A DNA stretch of 64,000 nt, from contig CAMNOS010000002.1 of the NCBI GenBank assembly GCA_946546925.1, positions 1 to 64,000 on the forward strand. Reading direction: 5' to 3'. Origin of the DNA: an uncultured Butyrivibrio sp. Lineage in GTDB: Bacteria > Bacillota > Clostridia > Lachnospirales > Lachnospiraceae. Below the pieces are notes generated by a model, which saw only the letters and a program-made list of their open reading frames with translations, had not been told where the DNA came from and searched no databases. This document shows, one piece after another, positions 36,150 through 43,984 of this stretch (position 1 is its first letter; every line of letters begins with the position of its first letter). The position numbers were made by a program, and so were the translations under genes.

Positions 36150-36554
36150 ATGGCAGGATATGATATAAGCGGGATCAACGCTTCGGCACTAACTGAATAC
36201 GCCATGCAGGAGAGCAAAAATGCCAGTACCGCAGCTCTTCAGAAAAAACTGGAGAGCGCAGCTTCATCGTCAGCAAAGCCCAAAGACGATGAGCTGTGGG
36301 AAGCCTGCAAGGGCTTTGAAGCGTACTTTCTTGAGCAGATGTTCAAGGAGATGCAGAAATCTGTGGACGCTCTTAAACCTGAATCAGGCGATAACTCCAC
36401 CTCGACTCTCGTGGACTACTTCAAAGACCAGACTCTCCAGGAGGTATGCGCAACCTCCGCAGATACACAGAGCAACGGCTTTGCTCAGATGCTCTATGAG
36501 AACATGAAGAGGAACTACGATATCCCCGAGGGAACACTTGAAACAGAAAAATAG
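36150..36554 (+). CDS. FlgJ-type rod-binding protein
   Basis: A 134 aa protein matching the N-terminal rod-cap domain of FlgJ, without the muramidase domain that proteobacterial FlgJ carries. Seen: the conserved LWEACKGFEAYFLEQMFKEMQKSV and the downstream FKDQTLQEVCA...GFAQMLYENMKR pattern. This short form is normal in Firmicutes. It starts 18 bases after flgG and ends the flagellar operon at a strong hairpin. Confidence 0.85.
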   Translation: MAGYDISGINASALTEYAMQESKNASTAALQKKLESAASSSAKPKDDELWEACKGFEAYFLEQMFKEMQKSVDALKPESGDNSTSTLVDYFKDQTLQEVCATSADTQSNGFAQMLYENMKRNYDIPEGTLETEK

Positions 36555-36565
36555 ATTCATCCTTC

Positions 36566-36604
36566 AAAAAAGTCCTCCGGTGCCAGGCACCGGAGGACTT
36601 TTTT
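36566..36604. terminator. Perfect palindromic terminator after flgJ
   Basis: AAAAAAGTCCTCCGGTGCC, A, GGCACCGGAGGACTTTTTT: a 19-bp perfect inverted repeat around one base. The GC core with A/T flanks makes it terminate in both directions. Confidence 0.9.
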
Positions 36605-36612
36605 CGTGGCTA

Positions 36613-36649
36613 ATGTCCTTTGGTGCCTGGCACCGGAGGACATTTTTTT
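36613..36649 (+). repeat. Second copy of the palindromic hairpin
   Basis: ATGTCCTTTGGTGCC, T, GGCACCGGAGGACAT then TTTTTT. The right arm repeats the right arm of the preceding hairpin; the left arm differs by two C-to-T changes that still pair as G-T. The two units are tandem copies, 8 bases apart, sharing the GGTGCC(A/T)GGCACC centre. Confidence 0.8.
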
Positions 36650-36697
36650 GTGGCTGAAAATCTTAAGAAATTCTTAAAGTCTTGGCAGGGGTTGTTA

Positions 36698-36706
36698 TGC
36701 TATACT
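36698..36706 (+). promoter_or_regulatory. Extended -10 promoter of recD2
   Basis: TG-C-TATACT, ending 7 bases before the recD2 ATG. No good -35 at 17-18 bases. The only SD-like run (AGGGG) is more than 20 bases from the ATG, and upstream of the promoter. Confidence 0.5.
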
Positions 36707-36713
36707 GTTTCCT

Positions 36714-38969
36714 ATGGAAAAAGTAAAGGGATATATTGAACATTTTATATATAAGAGCAGCGAGTCGGGATATGGGGTCCTGAACCTTGAGACACCTGAC
36801 GGAGACGTGACGTGTACCGGGCGGCTTCCCGACGTCGATGTGGGAGATACCATAACTGCAGAGGGGGAGTATGTGAATCATCCCGTCTACGGCAGGCAGT
36901 TCAGGATAATGACCTATGAGATCTCTATGCCTGATGACGCTGCGTCCATGAAGCGGTATCTGGCTTCGGGAGCTATCAGCGGTATCGGAGAGAAGCTTGC
37001 GGACAAGATCGTCAGGAAGTTTGGAGATGATACTTTCAGGATATTTGAGGAAGAGCCTGAGAGGCTCACCGAGATAAAGGGTATCAGCGAGAAGAAAGCC
37101 ATGGACTTTGCGGTGCAGATGGCTGCAAAGAGGGAACTGAGGGGCGCCATGATCTTCCTTCAGCAATATGGCATAAGTGACAATCTGGCAGTCAAGATCT
37201 ACAACACCTACGGTGAGAGAATATACAGGGTGATCAAAGAGAATCCTTACCAGCTCTCTGACGATATATCCGGTGTGGGCTTTAAGACGGCGGATGAGAT
37301 AGCGGGCAAAGTGGGGATCCGTGTCGATTCGGATTACAGGATAAAGAGCGGGATACTCTATGCCCTTCTTCAGTCATCTCTTGACGGCAATACATACCTC
37401 CCGATTGACGAACTTGTTAAGAAGACGGTGCAGGTCCTTGAATCACGACCTGATTATGAGACCGATGAAGAGTCCATAAGGACTCAGATAACCAATCTTG
37501 TTATGGACAAAAAGCTTGTGGTAAAGGGAGAAGGGCAGGTCTTTTCCTCGCTGTATTACTACGAAGAGCAGGGATGCGCGGCGATGCTGTATAACCTCTC
37601 TATCGCTGAGAAGGTCTCTGAGAGCGAAAAGAGGGATTACAGGAATACCATTCTTCAGATGGAGGAAGCAAGGAACATAGAACTTGATGACCTCCAGCTT
37701 GAGGCTGTAGTGCAGAGTATTACCAATGGAATCGTTATAATAACGGGAGGCCCGGGGACTGGTAAGACCACTACCATCAACTCTATCATCAACTACTATG
37801 CCCGTATGGGACTTGATATAATGCTTGCCGCGCCTACGGGAAGGGCTGCCAAGAGGATGACGGAGGCTACCGGATATGAGGCCAAGACGATACACAGGCT
37901 TTTAGAGGTGTCAGGGCAGGTGACGGAAGATGGCGACGGAAGGCAGGGAGGAGTCCATTTTGAAAAGAACAGGGACAACCCGCTGGAGGCAGACGCCATA
38001 ATAATCGATGAGATGTCAATGGTGGATATTCACCTCTTTTACGCCCTGCTTAAGGCGCTTGTGCCGGGAGTACATCTGGTACTTGTCGGAGACAGCTCGC
38101 AGCTTCCGAGTGTTGGACCGGGACAGGTCTTGCGGGATCTCATAGACAGCGGAAGATTTCCTACTATTTTTCTTAAAAAGATATTCCGGCAGGCAGAGGA
38201 GAGCGACATTGTAATGAATGCCCACCGGATCCACGATGGCAGGATGCCGGTTATTGACAACAAGAGCAAGGATTTCTTTTTCCTTGAAAGGGGCGAAGCC
38301 CCCGTTATCTACAAACACATGATACAGCTCATAAGAGACAAGCTTCCCGCCTATGTGGATGCGACCCCCGCTGACATTCAGGTACTTACGCCAATGAAGA
38401 AGGGGGCTCTGGGCTCTGTCCAGCTGAATCTCATCCTCCAGAAATATCTCAATCCGCCATCGGAGAGCAAAAAAGAGCACGAGCATGGCGACCATGTCTT
38501 CAGGGAAGGAGACAAGGTTATGCAGATCAAGAACAACTACCAGGCGGAATGGGAAGTTGTGGGCAAATACAATATACCCGTGGACTCCGGAACCGGGATT
38601 TTCAACGGAGACATGGGCGTTATAAAAGAGATCAGGGAGTACTCCAGAGAGATCCTTGTGGAATTTGATGAGGGAAGACAGGTTACATATCCTTTCTCTG
38701 ATCTGGACGAGCTGGAGCTGTCCTATGCGATCACGATACATAAATCTCAGGGAAGCGAGTACCCGGCTGTGATCATGCCGCTTCTTGGAGGTCCGAGAAT
38801 GCTCCTTAACAGGAACCTCTTGTATACGGCTGTCACAAGGGCCAGGAACTGCGTGTGTATTCTGGGAAGCAGCAATACGCTCATGTCCATGGTTAACAAC
38901 GAGGAGCAGCTCAAGAGATATACGGGACTTAGGGACAGGATACTGGATTTTTCTGATGGAGATGATTAA
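36714..38969 (+). CDS. recD2: RecD2-type ATP-dependent DNA helicase
   Basis: An SF1B 5'-3' helicase of the RecD-like family not associated with RecBC, involved in fork and repair processes. Seen: an N-terminal OB-like region (GYIEHFIYKSSESGYGVL), helix-hairpin-helix repeats (SGIGEKLADKIVRKFG), Walker A ITGGPGTGKTTT, Walker B-type IIDEMSMVD, GDSSQLPSVGPGQVL, and the C-terminal UvrD-like motifs TIHKSQGSEYPAV and YTAVTRARNCV. The 751 aa length is typical. The start is firm from homology, but no SD exists and the promoter -10 lies directly upstream. Confidence 0.95.
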   Translation: MEKVKGYIEHFIYKSSESGYGVLNLETPDGDVTCTGRLPDVDVGDTITAEGEYVNHPVYGRQFRIMTYEISMPDDAASMKRYLASGAISGIGEKLADKIVRKFGDDTFRIFEEEPERLTEIKGISEKKAMDFAVQMAAKRELRGAMIFLQQYGISDNLAVKIYNTYGERIYRVIKENPYQLSDDISGVGFKTADEIAGKVGIRVDSDYRIKSGILYALLQSSLDGNTYLPIDELVKKTVQVLESRPDYETDEESIRTQITNLVMDKKLVVKGEGQVFSSLYYYEEQGCAAMLYNLSIAEKVSESEKRDYRNTILQMEEARNIELDDLQLEAVVQSITNGIVIITGGPGTGKTTTINSIINYYARMGLDIMLAAPTGRAAKRMTEATGYEAKTIHRLLEVSGQVTEDGDGRQGGVHFEKNRDNPLEADAIIIDEMSMVDIHLFYALLKALVPGVHLVLVGDSSQLPSVGPGQVLRDLIDSGRFPTIFLKKIFRQAEESDIVMNAHRIHDGRMPVIDNKSKDFFFLERGEAPVIYKHMIQLIRDKLPAYVDATPADIQVLTPMKKGALGSVQLNLILQKYLNPPSESKKEHEHGDHVFREGDKVMQIKNNYQAEWEVVGKYNIPVDSGTGIFNGDMGVIKEIREYSREILVEFDEGRQVTYPFSDLDELELSYAITIHKSQGSEYPAVIMPLLGGPRMLLNRNLLYTAVTRARNCVCILGSSNTLMSMVNNEEQLKRYTGLRDRILDFSDGDD

Positions 38970-39699
38970 AAGAAAGGTCCTGGATATCATATATCCGGGA
39001 AGATGCCCTGTGTGTGACGGACTCGTGGGGGCTTTTGAAACTGGCGGCGCAAAGCTGCGGGCAGGGGGCTGTATTCACACAGAGTGCGAGGGCAAAATAG
39101 AATATGTCAGGGGAGCAACGTGTATGAAGTGCGGCAAACCCCTCGGTAAAGGCTCTCCGGATGAGTACTGCGATGACTGCATGAGGACGAGGCATCTGTA
39201 TGACAGAGGATTTTCTGTATTTCTATACAGGAGTATCTCGGGATCAATCTACAGGTTCAAATACCTTGGAAGGCAGGAGTATGCAGGGTTCTATGGACTT
39301 GCGACAAGAAAGCTCCTGGGAAAGAGGCTGAAGGGACTTGGCATAGAGGCCATAATCCCTGTTCCGATGTACAGGGACAAGGAGAGAAAGCGCGGATACA
39401 ACCAGGCTCTTTGTTATGCAAGGGCTGTCTCTGACGAACTTGGCATACCGATGCGGGACGATCTGATAAAAAGGGTCAGAAACACAGTTCCGATGAAGGA
39501 ACTGGACGTCCGCGGACGCCGCAATAATTTGAAAAAGGCTTTTATTGTGCATCAAAATGATGTAAAATTTAAGTGCATATTAATTGTTGATGATATCTAC
39601 ACAACAGGCAGTACCATTGATGAGATCACCCATGAGTTTCGTATGGCGGGAGTTTCAAAAGTTTATTTTCTTACTCTTGCCATTGGGCAAACTACTTAA
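38956..39699 (+). CDS. comF: ComF family phosphoribosyltransferase-like protein
   Basis: A ComFC-type protein needed for DNA uptake in competent bacteria; the biochemical role is unclear. Seen: an N-terminal zinc-ribbon-like region (PGRCPVCDG, CMKCGKPL, YCDDCMR), then a type I phosphoribosyltransferase fold with IPVPMYRDKERKRGYNQA and the PRPP loop CILIVDDIYTTGSTI. I place the start at ATG 38956 (247 aa), overlapping recD2 by 14 bases. The track's 38785 start adds 57 residues that are only the recD2 shadow frame. Confidence 0.9.
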   Translation: MEMIKRKVLDIIYPGRCPVCDGLVGAFETGGAKLRAGGCIHTECEGKIEYVRGATCMKCGKPLGKGSPDEYCDDCMRTRHLYDRGFSVFLYRSISGSIYRFKYLGRQEYAGFYGLATRKLLGKRLKGLGIEAIIPVPMYRDKERKRGYNQALCYARAVSDELGIPMRDDLIKRVRNTVPMKELDVRGRRNNLKKAFIVHQNDVKFKCILIVDDIYTTGSTIDEITHEFRMAGVSKVYFLTLAIGQTT

Positions 39700-39716
39700 A
39701 TAAATGGAGGTCACCT

Positions 39717-40139
39717 ATGGAAGTAATCAGTTGTATGAGATGCAAAAGGCTTTTCAATTACCTGGCAGGTCCCAAGCTCTGTGAAGGTTGTAAGAAGGCC
39801 ATTGAAGAGGATTTTCAGAAGGTTAAGCAGTACATACAGGACAATCCTCGTGCAAGTCTCAAACAGATTTCTGAAGACAATGCAGTTTCAACCAAGCAGA
39901 TCCAGCAGTGGATACGTGAGGAGAGGCTTGAGTTTTCTAAGGATTCACCTATTCAGCTTCTGTGCGAGAGCTGCGGTGATCCTATAATAACAGGAAGATA
40001 CTGCGCTAAGTGTAAGAACAACGTGGCCAAGTCACTCAGCAGCGTAGCAGATCAGAAGAGGGCAGCACTTGCCCAGGCTATTGCGGCGCAGCAGGCCAAG
40101 AAGGACGACAAGTCCGGAATGCGCTTCCTGGATACCTAA
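39717..40139 (+). CDS. YvyF-type flagellar operon protein
   Basis: A 140 aa zinc-ribbon/helix-turn-helix protein of the YvyF family. In Bacillus it sits between comFC and flgM and belongs to the late flagellar region. Seen: an N-terminal CMRC...CEGC pair, a helical middle with SLKQISEDNAVSTKQIQQWI that looks like an HTH, and a second CESC...CAKC pair. GGAGGTCACCT precedes the ATG. No flgM-like gene follows here, unlike Bacillus. Molecular function is not established. Confidence 0.82.
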   Translation: MEVISCMRCKRLFNYLAGPKLCEGCKKAIEEDFQKVKQYIQDNPRASLKQISEDNAVSTKQIQQWIREERLEFSKDSPIQLLCESCGDPIITGRYCAKCKNNVAKSLSSVADQKRAALAQAIAAQQAKKDDKSGMRFLDT

Positions 40140-40148
40140 GGAGCAGCA

Positions 40149-40550
40149 ATGGTTAATGAAGAAAAAGTCATTTTGATGACCAAAATGGCTGCGTTCATAG
40201 ATCGCGAGGGCAAAAAGAACGACGCTATCAACACATATTTCAAGAGTGATTACATAGGATATAACGTGGTCAAGTCTGTTATAAGTGCGACGATAGTGTT
40301 CGGCGTTTTCATCGCGACCTATGTGCTTTGCAACTTTGAAATGGTTTTATCCAATTTATACAATACTGATAATCTGTTGGCTATCGGCAGGAGGTTCTTG
40401 ATATACTACCTCCTGCTTGTTGGCGTGTATTCTCTTGTATCATATGTCGTTTATTCCTTAAGGTACACTAAGATGCGTAAGAGTATGAAGGCATATTATG
40501 GGGATCTGAAAAAACTGGCCAGAATATACGAAAAGGAAAAAATGACATGA
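40149..40550 (+). CDS. Unknown membrane protein upstream of cdaA (two helices)
   Basis: I do not recognise a family. The 133 aa protein has a charged N-terminus (about 38 residues), two hydrophobic helices (about 36-60 and 82-103), and a basic C-terminal cytoplasmic tail (RYTKMRKSMKAYYG). AAGGAG precedes the ATG. It overlaps the next gene by 4 bases (ATGA), so the two are translationally coupled and probably work together. Confidence 0.7.
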   Translation: MVNEEKVILMTKMAAFIDREGKKNDAINTYFKSDYIGYNVVKSVISATIVFGVFIATYVLCNFEMVLSNLYNTDNLLAIGRRFLIYYLLLVGVYSLVSYVVYSLRYTKMRKSMKAYYGDLKKLARIYEKEKMT

Positions 40551-41491
40551 CTTCATTGTTGGAATTCAAGCAGTATGTAAAGAGGTTTTATATCAAGTAC
40601 GAGACTTATCTGACTTATGTGTGGAAGTTTTTACTTGCACTTGTCTCGATTCTTCTCATAAACAGCAAACTGGGGTATATGGATGCGCTGACCAATATCG
40701 CTATCGTTATGATGGCGTCATTGTTGTGCGCTATCCTTCCGCCTAACTTTATAGTTTTTATTGCGGCAGCTTTTATTGCGGGGCATCTCTATTCGCTTGC
40801 GATTGAGTGTGCACTGATCGCGGTAATCGTATTTCTTTTGATGTTTCTTCTGTACTTCAGATTTTCACCCAAGGATACGCTGGCAGTTCTTTTGGCACCG
40901 CTGTTTTACTTTATGGGTGTGCCATATGTGATGCCGCTTGCCATGGGGCTCCTTGGCAATCCTACATCTGTGGTATCAGTATCATTTGGCATTGTGATCT
41001 CTTATATGCTCTCATACTTCTCTTCCAATGCAGCCAATTTCGGGAGCGACGGCGTTGAGGAAGCTGCCAACGAGTTCTCCAATATCATAGGCGGAATGCT
41101 TGGCAACAAAGCGATGCTGGTGATGATCGTATCTTTTGCCATAGCGCTTGTTGTGGTCTACATAATCAGAAGACTGTCTGTCGACCATTCCTGGAAGATA
41201 GCTATAGCAGCTGGCTCTATCACTCTCATCGTGGCAATCCTTATTGGTGATATGATGAGCGAGACACAGATCTCCATTGGAGGTGTGATCATTGGAACTG
41301 TAGTGTCGGCGCTTCTGATGCTGGTGCTTGAATTCTTTGCATTTAATCTGGATTACTCGAGAACCGAGAAAGTCCAGTTTGAAGATGATGATTATTACTA
41401 TTATGTCAAGGCAGTGCCTAAGGTTACAGTGGCAGCTCCCGAGAGAAGGGTCAAGAAGATTAACAGGACCAGGGAGCAGCGCAGGAGTTAA
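40547..41491 (+). CDS. Unknown polytopic membrane protein upstream of cdaA
   Basis: Family not recognised. The 314 aa protein has about nine hydrophobic helices from residue 28 to 272, a central SYMLSYFSSNAANFG...EEAANEFSNIIGGMLGN loop, and a cytoplasmic C-terminal tail of about 42 residues. The tail starts with an acidic/tyrosine patch (FEDDDYYYYVKAVPK) and ends with a basic stretch. It starts inside the preceding gene and ends 8 bases before cdaA. Its fixed place directly before the diadenylate cyclase suggests a link to c-di-AMP signalling or osmotic control (inference). Confidence 0.72.
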   Translation: MTSLLEFKQYVKRFYIKYETYLTYVWKFLLALVSILLINSKLGYMDALTNIAIVMMASLLCAILPPNFIVFIAAAFIAGHLYSLAIECALIAVIVFLLMFLLYFRFSPKDTLAVLLAPLFYFMGVPYVMPLAMGLLGNPTSVVSVSFGIVISYMLSYFSSNAANFGSDGVEEAANEFSNIIGGMLGNKAMLVMIVSFAIALVVVYIIRRLSVDHSWKIAIAAGSITLIVAILIGDMMSETQISIGGVIIGTVVSALLMLVLEFFAFNLDYSRTEKVQFEDDDYYYYVKAVPKVTVAAPERRVKKINRTREQRRS

Positions 41492-41499
41492 GGCGGGGA

Positions 41500-42366
41500 A
41501 TGGATCGGATAGACTTTATATTTGACTTCAACAGAACAAGTCTGCATATGCCGATGCTGAGAGTCTCGGATTTTCTTGAGGTTTTCATCATTGCTTTTTT
41601 GGTGTATCACATCCTGGTATGGGCAAGGAATACGAGGTTATGGTCCCTTTTAAAGGGAGTTATCGTGATCCTTGTATTTATTCTCATATGCGCACTCCTG
41701 AACATGTCCACGATCCTCTGGATAGTAGAGAGGGTTTTCAGTATTGCAATCATAGGCATAGTTGTCATTTTGCAGCCGGAGCTCAGGAAGGCACTGGAGG
41801 AACTTGGAAGGAAGAATTTCCTGTCCAATGTACTGAGCCTTGGAGACGTTAAGGCTGAGGGCCGATTCTCAGACAAGACTTTAAATGAGATAACAAGGGC
41901 ATGTGTCGAGATGGGCAAGGTGAGGACCGGCGCTCTCATTGTTATCGAGCAGAACCATCCCCTTACTGAATACGAGAGAACGGGAATTGACGTTGACGGA
42001 ATTGTCACAAGTCAGCTTCTTATCAATATATTTGAACACAATACGCCGCTTCATGACGGCGCGGTGATAATAAGAGGAGACAGGGTTGTTTCCGCAACCT
42101 GCTACCTTCCCCTTTCAGACAACATGGGGATCGGTAAAGAGCTTGGAACCCGACACAGGGCAGGAATCGGCGTCTCAGAGGCATCGGATGCCCTTGTCAT
42201 CATCGTTTCGGAGGAGACAGGCAAGATCAGCGTCGCCTACGAGGGAGAGCTGGAGAGAGCTATTGACAGCGACAGGCTCAGGGAGAGATTGAGAGTACTT
42301 CAGGACAAGCATGAGGATGAGGCACCAATAAGGTACTTTGCCAGAAAGGCCAAGGTGCGCAAATGA
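41500..42366 (+). CDS. cdaA: Diadenylate cyclase CdaA
   Basis: Makes c-di-AMP from two ATP at the membrane. Seen: three N-terminal TM helices within residues 20-92, then the DAC domain with LHDGAVII (DGA motif) and TRHRAGIGVSE (RHR motif), both intact. The 288 aa length is usual. The last bases overlap the cdaR start (ATGA). The cognate regulator CdaR follows; glmM, the usual third gene in Bacillus, is not next, since HPr occupies that place. Confidence 0.95.
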   Translation: MDRIDFIFDFNRTSLHMPMLRVSDFLEVFIIAFLVYHILVWARNTRLWSLLKGVIVILVFILICALLNMSTILWIVERVFSIAIIGIVVILQPELRKALEELGRKNFLSNVLSLGDVKAEGRFSDKTLNEITRACVEMGKVRTGALIVIEQNHPLTEYERTGIDVDGIVTSQLLINIFEHNTPLHDGAVIIRGDRVVSATCYLPLSDNMGIGKELGTRHRAGIGVSEASDALVIIVSEETGKISVAYEGELERAIDSDRLRERLRVLQDKHEDEAPIRYFARKAKVRK

Positions 42367-43640
42367 AGAGACTGACTGCCAACTGGGGACTTAAACTGGC
42401 GTCCCTCATATTCGCCATCATAGTGTGGTTTTTGGTCACCAATATCAATGACCCGCTGACTTCTGTGAGATATACCAATGTTCCGGTGACTCTCAAGAAT
42501 ACCAACCTGATAACTGACCAGGGTCAGGTTTATACGATACTTGATAACAGCGATACCATCAGTTCGGTTACGCTTTATGCACCCAGGTCGATCATAGATT
42601 CCATAAGTCAGAACAACCTTGTAGCAACTGCGGATATACAGGAACTCTCGAGCCTTAATACCGTAAGTATAAACGTAGTGACCAACAAGTACTACGACAA
42701 GATCGAGCAGATCGTGACGAGCTCTGATGTGGTCAAGCTCAGCGTAGAAAGAAAGGCTGCCAAATCATTGGCTCTTTCTGCTACGACTTCAGGCTCTCTT
42801 GCGGACGGATATGTCATCGGTGATGTGACGACGGAACAGAATATGGTCAGGATCAGCGGTCCTGAGTCTGTTGTGACCAGAGTTGCATCTGCTTCAGTGG
42901 ACGTGGATGTGACAGGATTTACTTCCAACATCGGTACTGATGCGGACATCATACTTTTTGACGCTGACGGCAACACCGTGGATTCATCACAGGTGTCCAT
43001 GAACATCAAGACGGTGCGCGTAAATGTCACCATCTTTGAGACCAAGACTGTTCCAATAACGTATGTTGTTAAGGGAGAGCCGGCCGGCGGGTATATGTAC
43101 ACCGGTGAAATAGAGTCAACTCCGGACACCGTGCTTATTGCCGGAAGGAATACAGCGATAACACCGGTATCTGAGATCAGGGTTGAGGACGAGAACATTG
43201 ACCTGACAGGGCGCACTGACGATCTGACCTATACATATAATCTGGATAAGTTCCTGCCAAGCGGAATATATTTCGGGGATGCGGATTACAGCGGTGCTGT
43301 TGCTGTGGTTGTGCATGTTGCTCCGGTGGAGACTCAGACCTTTGATGTGGATGTGTCCAATATCAGGGTGGAAGGCGATGCAGAAGGATATAAAGTCTTT
43401 GTTGATGACAGTGAATACAGCACGGTCTCTCTTTCTCTGCAGGGGCTTGAGGACGATATAAACAGGATCTCAGCATCTGACCTTCAGGGAACTGTCAGCG
43501 TGGATGACCTTGTTGAGGAGAACGGACTTGATGAGATCAAAGAGGGAACTTACAGCACAACTGTTGACTGGGAACTGCCGGAGGGCATAAGCAGTAAGGC
43601 AGTGGTAAGTGTTTATGTCAAGGTGGAGAAAGATAGTTAG
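42363..43640 (+). CDS. cdaR: CdaR, YbbR-domain regulator of CdaA
   Basis: A membrane-anchored protein that binds CdaA and modulates c-di-AMP synthesis. Seen: one N-terminal TM helix (NWGLKLASLIFAIIVWFLV, about 6-24), then an extracytoplasmic region with about four YbbR repeats (e.g. RYTNVPVTLKNTNLI, TVPITYVVKGEPAGGYMY, TFDVDVSNIRVEGDAEGYK). The 425 aa length fits. It overlaps cdaA by 4 bases. Not to be confused with the sugar-diacid regulator of the same name. Confidence 0.93.
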   Translation: MKRLTANWGLKLASLIFAIIVWFLVTNINDPLTSVRYTNVPVTLKNTNLITDQGQVYTILDNSDTISSVTLYAPRSIIDSISQNNLVATADIQELSSLNTVSINVVTNKYYDKIEQIVTSSDVVKLSVERKAAKSLALSATTSGSLADGYVIGDVTTEQNMVRISGPESVVTRVASASVDVDVTGFTSNIGTDADIILFDADGNTVDSSQVSMNIKTVRVNVTIFETKTVPITYVVKGEPAGGYMYTGEIESTPDTVLIAGRNTAITPVSEIRVEDENIDLTGRTDDLTYTYNLDKFLPSGIYFGDADYSGAVAVVVHVAPVETQTFDVDVSNIRVEGDAEGYKVFVDDSEYSTVSLSLQGLEDDINRISASDLQGTVSVDDLVEENGLDEIKEGTYSTTVDWELPEGISSKAVVSVYVKVEKDS

Positions 43641-43657
43641 GAGGTTATGGACTGATA

Positions 43658-43921
43658 ATGGTAACGAAAAAGATAGTCATTACAAATCCAACGGGATTGC
43701 ATCTTCGCCCTGCAGGTAACCTCTGCAAGGTTGCTATGAATTATAAATCGCATATCTCTTTTGCCTATGGCGACAATACAGCCAATGCAAAAAGCGTTCT
43801 CAGCGTACTTGGGGCATGCATCAAATGTGGGGATGAGCTGGAGTTTAGATGCGATGGTCCGGATGAAGAGGAAGCTCTTGAGGCCATCATTGCAGCTATT
43901 GAATCGGGGCTTGGCGAGTAG
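43658..43921 (+). CDS. HPr family phosphocarrier protein
   Basis: An HPr-fold protein of the phosphotransferase system, 87 aa. Seen: the phosphorylation site GLHLRPA with active histidine near residue 15 and arginine two residues on, and a Ser46-like site in NAKSVLSVLG, so both PEP- and kinase-dependent phosphorylation appear possible. TAGGAGG precedes the ATG. Whether it is the main PtsH or a regulatory paralogue (Crh-like) cannot be decided; the intact His15 argues against Crh. Confidence 0.88.
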   Translation: MVTKKIVITNPTGLHLRPAGNLCKVAMNYKSHISFAYGDNTANAKSVLSVLGACIKCGDELEFRCDGPDEEEALEAIIAAIESGLGE

Positions 43922-43939
43922 GATAACTTGTGTTAAAAT
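43911..43939 (+). promoter_or_regulatory. Promoter of the DUF3048 lipoprotein gene
   Basis: TTGGCG, 17 bases, TAAAAT. It overlaps the 3' end of the HPr gene and gives a leader of about 40 bases with GAGGGAG before the ATG at 43985. Confidence 0.5.
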
Positions 43940-43984
43940 CACATGAGTGTTTTTTGATTAGTAAAAGAAAGAGGGAGTTTAGGA

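Noticed and set aside
38785-38955. Upstream extension of the comF ORF
   Set aside because: Entirely inside recD2 in another frame; the zinc-ribbon start of ComF lies just after 38956.
38016-38990. 324 aa minus-strand ORF opposite recD2
   Set aside because: Covers the helicase motif region of recD2; the antisense translation has no recognisable domain.
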